Below the pieces are notes generated by a model that worked only from the letters and a program-made list of their open reading frames with translations, was not told the DNA's origin and ran no database searches. A DNA stretch of 5,010 bases from an uncultured Clostridia bacterium (GTDB taxonomy: Bacteria > Bacillota > Clostridia > Oscillospirales > Ruminococcaceae), in NCBI GenBank assembly GCA_937894185.1, contig CALCSA010000149.1, positions 1 to 5,010 of the forward strand. Reading direction: 5' to 3'. Within the stretch, counting starts at the first letter, position 1. Each line of letters starts with the position of its first letter. A program made the translations under genes and the position numbers. This document shows positions 3,912 to 5,010 of the stretch, one piece after another.

Positions 3912-5010
3912 ATGATGGAAAAGTACCCGCTGAACGTTCCCACCCCCCGCTCGTTTGCCTATGTCAAGCGCAACCTGCCCCAAGTCACCATGGAGCAGCG
4001 TGAGCGCGCCCTGAAGGCAACCCACTACAATGAGTTCGCCTTCCCCGCCGGCATGCTGACAATAGACATGCTCTCCGACTCCGGCACCACCGCCATGACC
4101 GATGTGCAGTGGAGCGCCATGTTCCTGGGCGATGAGTCCTACGGCCGGAACAAGGGCTACTATGTGCTGCTGGATGCCCTGCGTGATGTGTTTGAGCGTG
4201 GTGACAATCAGAAGAAAATCATTGATCTGGTCCGTACCGACTGCCAGGACATCGAAAAGATGATGAACGAGATGTACCTGTGCGAATATGAAGGCGGTCT
4301 CTTTAACGGCGGCGCCGCTCAGATGGAGCGCCCCAACGCCTTTATTCTGCCCCAGGGCCGCGCCGCGGAAAGTGTCCTGTTTGAGCTGGTCCGCAAGATT
4401 CTGGGCGGGCGCCATCCCGGTAAGAAGTTCACCATTCCCTCCAACGGTCACTTCGACACCACCGAGGGCAACATCAAGCAGATGGGTTCCATCCCCCGCA
4501 ACCTGTACAACAAGGACCTGCTGTGGGAAGTTCCCCAAGGCGGCAAGTACGAGAAGAACCCCTTTAAAGGCAACATGGACACCAAAAAGCTGGAAGAGCT
4601 GATCGAAACACTGGGTGCCGAGAATGTGCCTTTGGTCTACACCACCATCACCAACAACACGGTCTGCGGCCAGCCGGTTTCCATGGCCAACCTGCGGGAA
4701 TCCAGCCGCATTGCCCACAAGTACGGCATCCCCTTTATGCTGGACGCCGCCCGCTGGGCCGAGAACGCCTACTTCATCAAGGTCAATGAGGAAGGCTACG
4801 CCGACAAGTCCATCGCCGCAATCGCCACAGAGATGTTCTCCTACTGCGACGGCTTTACCGCTTCCCTGAAGAAGGACGGCCACTCCAACATGGGCGGCAT
4901 TCTTGCCTTCCGGGACAAGGGCCTCTTCTGGAAGAACTTCTCCGACTTCAACCCCGACGGCAGCATCAAGACCGATGTGGGCATCCTGCTGAAGGTTCGG
5001 CAGATTTCCT
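3912..5010 (+). CDS. tnaA: Tryptophanase-like PLP-dependent beta-eliminating lyase (3' end beyond window)
   Basis: A PLP enzyme of the tryptophanase/tyrosine phenol-lyase family, which splits an aromatic amino acid to indole or phenol, pyruvate and ammonia; 366 codons are present. Family landmarks are LSDSGTTAMTD (54-64), GDESYG (73-78; Y77 aligns with tryptophanase Y74), PQGRAAES (147-154), GQPVSMANL (253-261), LDAARWAENAYFIK (277-290; D278 pairs with the PLP ring nitrogen, R281) and LKKDGHSNMGG (319-329), where K321 should bind PLP. D182 in HFDTTEG matches Asp137 of tryptophanases; tyrosine phenol-lyases have Thr there, so indole-lyase-like specificity is favoured. Residues about 96-141 are an extra segment of roughly 40 residues absent from the E. 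coli enzyme, so this is a divergent branch and the substrate is not certain. GGAGG (3902-3906) lies 5 nt before the ATG at 3912 and 8 nt before an in-frame ATG at 3915; either may be used. Roughly 120-160 C-terminal residues are missing. Confidence 0.9.
   Translation, partial: MMEKYPLNVPTPRSFAYVKRNLPQVTMEQRERALKATHYNEFAFPAGMLTIDMLSDSGTTAMTDVQWSAMFLGDESYGRNKGYYVLLDALRDVFERGDNQKKIIDLVRTDCQDIEKMMNEMYLCEYEGGLFNGGAAQMERPNAFILPQGRAAESVLFELVRKILGGRHPGKKFTIPSNGHFDTTEGNIKQMGSIPRNLYNKDLLWEVPQGGKYEKNPFKGNMDTKKLEELIETLGAENVPLVYTTITNNTVCGQPVSMANLRESSRIAHKYGIPFMLDAARWAENAYFIKVNEEGYADKSIAAIATEMFSYCDGFTASLKKDGHSNMGGILAFRDKGLFWKNFSDFNPDGSIKTDVGILLKVRQIS

Noticed and set aside
3785..4003. Plus-strand frame starting at 3785 as a possible tnaC-like leader peptide
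   Set aside because: Its ATG lies upstream of the predicted transcription start near 3804, it overlaps the lyase gene in another frame, and it contains no tryptophan codon.
3879..4883. 334-codon minus-strand open frame opposite the lyase gene
   Set aside because: It is antisense to an obvious conserved PLP enzyme; the translation is a Gly/Val/His-rich mirror of GC-rich codons with no recognisable motif.

Overview
The window looks like chromosomal DNA from a GC-rich anaerobic Clostridia, plausibly an Oscillospiraceae/Flavonifractor-like gut bacterium. This is inferred from strong AGGAGG-type ribosome binding sites, sigma-A promoters with 17-bp spacers, codons rich in G/C at third positions, and the protein families present. 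No rRNA, tRNA, CRISPR array or intact insertion sequence was seen.

Left part (1-1310). The minus strand carries the first 192 codons of a Crp/Fnr-family regulator, cut by the window edge. Its cysteine pattern resembles the [4Fe-4S] oxygen sensor FNR, and it has a near-consensus promoter at 704-732. Upstream lies about 550 bp without an intact gene: a start-less minus-strand reading frame (830-1114) that looks like a decayed gene fragment, a 23-codon piece resembling the N-terminus of an IS3-type transposase OrfA (1047-1118), and a strong stem-loop (1125-1161) followed by a T-run on the plus strand.

Centre (1311-3552, minus strand). A tight three-gene operon reads leftward from a promoter at 3624-3652: a YheO/DauR-like PAS-HTH transcriptional regulator, a GNAT N-acetyltransferase and a YczE/YitT-like membrane protein. 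The first two genes share an ATGA stop/start overlap. The third starts 14 bp after the second, from a GTG preceded by GGAGGG.

Right part (3553-5010). A 359-bp AT-rich divergent control region separates the operon from a plus-strand tryptophanase-like beta-eliminating lyase (tnaA-like), whose 3' end lies outside the window. The region holds two back-to-back promoters, an FNR-box-like sequence over the operon -35, and two perfect inverted repeats that could be operators. The lyase has PLP-site residues of the tryptophanase/tyrosine phenol-lyase family plus an extra segment of about 40 residues near its N-terminal third.

Proposed logic (inference): the PAS-HTH regulator senses an amino-acid-derived or metabolic signal and controls its own operon and the divergent lyase. 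The membrane protein and acetyltransferase may handle the substrate or product. Anaerobiosis may feed in through the Crp/Fnr protein.
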